This document shows, piece by piece, positions 13,657 to 14,113 of a stretch of 14,113 bases of DNA (the stretch's first letter is position 1; every line of letters begins with the position of its first letter). Position numbers and translations under genes: made by a program. Origin of the DNA: an uncultured Murdochiella sp. (GTDB lineage: Bacteria > Bacillota > Clostridia > Tissierellales > Peptoniphilaceae); the NCBI RefSeq assembly GCF_902488755.1, contig NZ_CABTXF010000032.1, positions 1-14,113 of the forward strand, given 5' to 3'. The notes below the pieces were generated by a model, which had not been told where the DNA came from, made no database searches, and saw only the letters and a list, made by a program, of their open reading frames with translations.

Positions 13657-14109
13657 ATGGATAAGAAGAAAAAATCGTATGCCGTGATTGGCTGTGGCCG
13701 CTTTGGCAGCAGTTTAGCGTTGGAGTTATCTAAGCAGGGCATGGAAGTGCTGGCAGTGGATGCTTCGGCGGAGGTGGTGAATGAGCTGGCGGAAGAGGTT
13801 ACGGTAGCGGTGCAGGCGGATGTGACACAGGACGGTGCGTTGGATGGCATTGGACTCAAGGATGTGGACGTAGCAATCATCGCGATGAGTGGTGACTTTG
13901 AATCTTCTATTATGGCAACGACGATTTGCCGAGAAAAGAACATTCCCACAGTAATAGCAAAAGCAAAGGATTCGCGCCATGGGCGCATTTTGCATCGCAT
14001 GGGCGCGATGAAAGTCATCCTTCCCGAACGGGAAGAAGGCATTCGATTGGCGCACCTTCTGACAGAAAACTCAATCTATGAGCATCTTCGTATGCCGTCT
14101 TCTTCTTGA
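13657..14109 (+). CDS. ktrA: Potassium uptake regulatory subunit KtrA, 3' part missing
   Basis: Cytoplasmic ring protein that gates KtrB. The 150 visible residues contain a full RCK-N Rossmann domain: nucleotide-binding G12-C-G-R-F-G17, acidic Asp35 at the end of the second strand, AIIAMSGDFESS, then EREEGIRLAHLLTENSIYEHL. KtrA proteins are normally about 220 residues, with a second RCK-C domain that binds c-di-AMP in many Bacillota. Here the frame ends in MPSSS and a TGA at 14107-14109, but these bases are adapter-like (14088-14108), so the stop is an artefact and the gene is cut by the contig end. The start follows an AGGAG site, 8 bases after ktrB, and the two are clearly one operon. Confidence 0.9.
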   Translation: MDKKKKSYAVIGCGRFGSSLALELSKQGMEVLAVDASAEVVNELAEEVTVAVQADVTQDGALDGIGLKDVDVAIIAMSGDFESSIMATTICREKNIPTVIAKAKDSRHGRILHRMGAMKVILPEREEGIRLAHLLTENSIYEHLRMPSSS

Positions 14110-14113
14110 AAAA
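14088..14113. other. Adapter-like sequence and A-run at right contig end
   Basis: Positions 14088-14108 equal the reverse complement of the Illumina P7 primer (TCGTATGCCGTCTTCTGCTT...) except for one base at 14104, T for G. Five A follow, as often seen after adapter read-through. It mirrors the sequence at positions 1-25 in inverted orientation and supplies the false stop codon of ktrA. Confidence 0.87.

Noticed and set aside
13657..14109. KtrA as a genuine single-domain (RCK-N only) protein
   Set aside because: The stop codon and last residues come from adapter-like bases, so the C-terminal domain is missing from the contig, not from the gene.
1..14113. Inverted repeat at both window ends as a mobile element boundary
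   Set aside because: The repeat is nearly identical to a sequencing adapter, sits on the exact ends, interrupts two ordinary genes, and no transposase lies between.

Overview
The window looks like one complete contig from a draft genome of a Gram-positive, low-to-moderate-GC bacterium of the Bacillota, probably an anaerobic Clostridia/Tissierellia-type organism. The reasons are strong AGGAGG ribosome-binding sites, an infC-rpmI-rplT operon behind an L20-type attenuator, an AdcA-type zinc lipoprotein with a His-rich loop, a KtrB/KtrA potassium system and a glutaminase next to an AGCS symporter. The genus cannot be fixed from sequence alone. Both ends carry inverted copies of a sequence almost identical to the Illumina P7 adapter. 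The first and last about 25 bases should therefore be treated as assembly artefact, and the two terminal genes as cut short.

Layout. Bases 1-630 (-): start of a uracil permease gene with a clear sigma-A promoter, a possible UTP-sensing start site and a leader hairpin. 793-1986 (-): class I/II aminotransferase. 2170-4538 (+): glutaminase glsA followed by an AGCS amino-acid/Na+ symporter, closed by a terminator. 4638-4708 (+): tRNA-Cys(GCA) as its own transcription unit. 4814-8067 (+): hisS-thrS, overlapping by 4 bases, with a strong terminator. 8233-10870 (+): zinc ABC transporter znuA(adcA)-znuC-znuB, with overlapping or abutting genes. 10910-10948: a hairpin shared as terminator by the convergent znuB and rplT. 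11524-10958 (-): infC-rpmI-rplT, with an ATT start codon in infC and an attenuating leader. 12284 to the end (+): ktrB and the start of ktrA.

How the parts fit. Most of this is housekeeping: aminoacylation (HisRS, ThrRS, tRNA-Cys), initiation factor and ribosomal proteins, and nutrient or ion import (uracil, glutamine-type amino acids, zinc, potassium). The symporter probably imports glutamine or a related amino acid. Glutaminase would turn glutamine into glutamate and ammonia, and the divergent aminotransferase could then use glutamate. I see no phage, transposon, CRISPR or defence system. The points most worth checking are regulatory (uracil permease start site, infC leader, possible zinc operator), the eukaryote/archaea-like type of HisRS, and the adapter sequence at both ends, which creates a false stop in ktrA and a false C-terminal stretch in the uracil permease.
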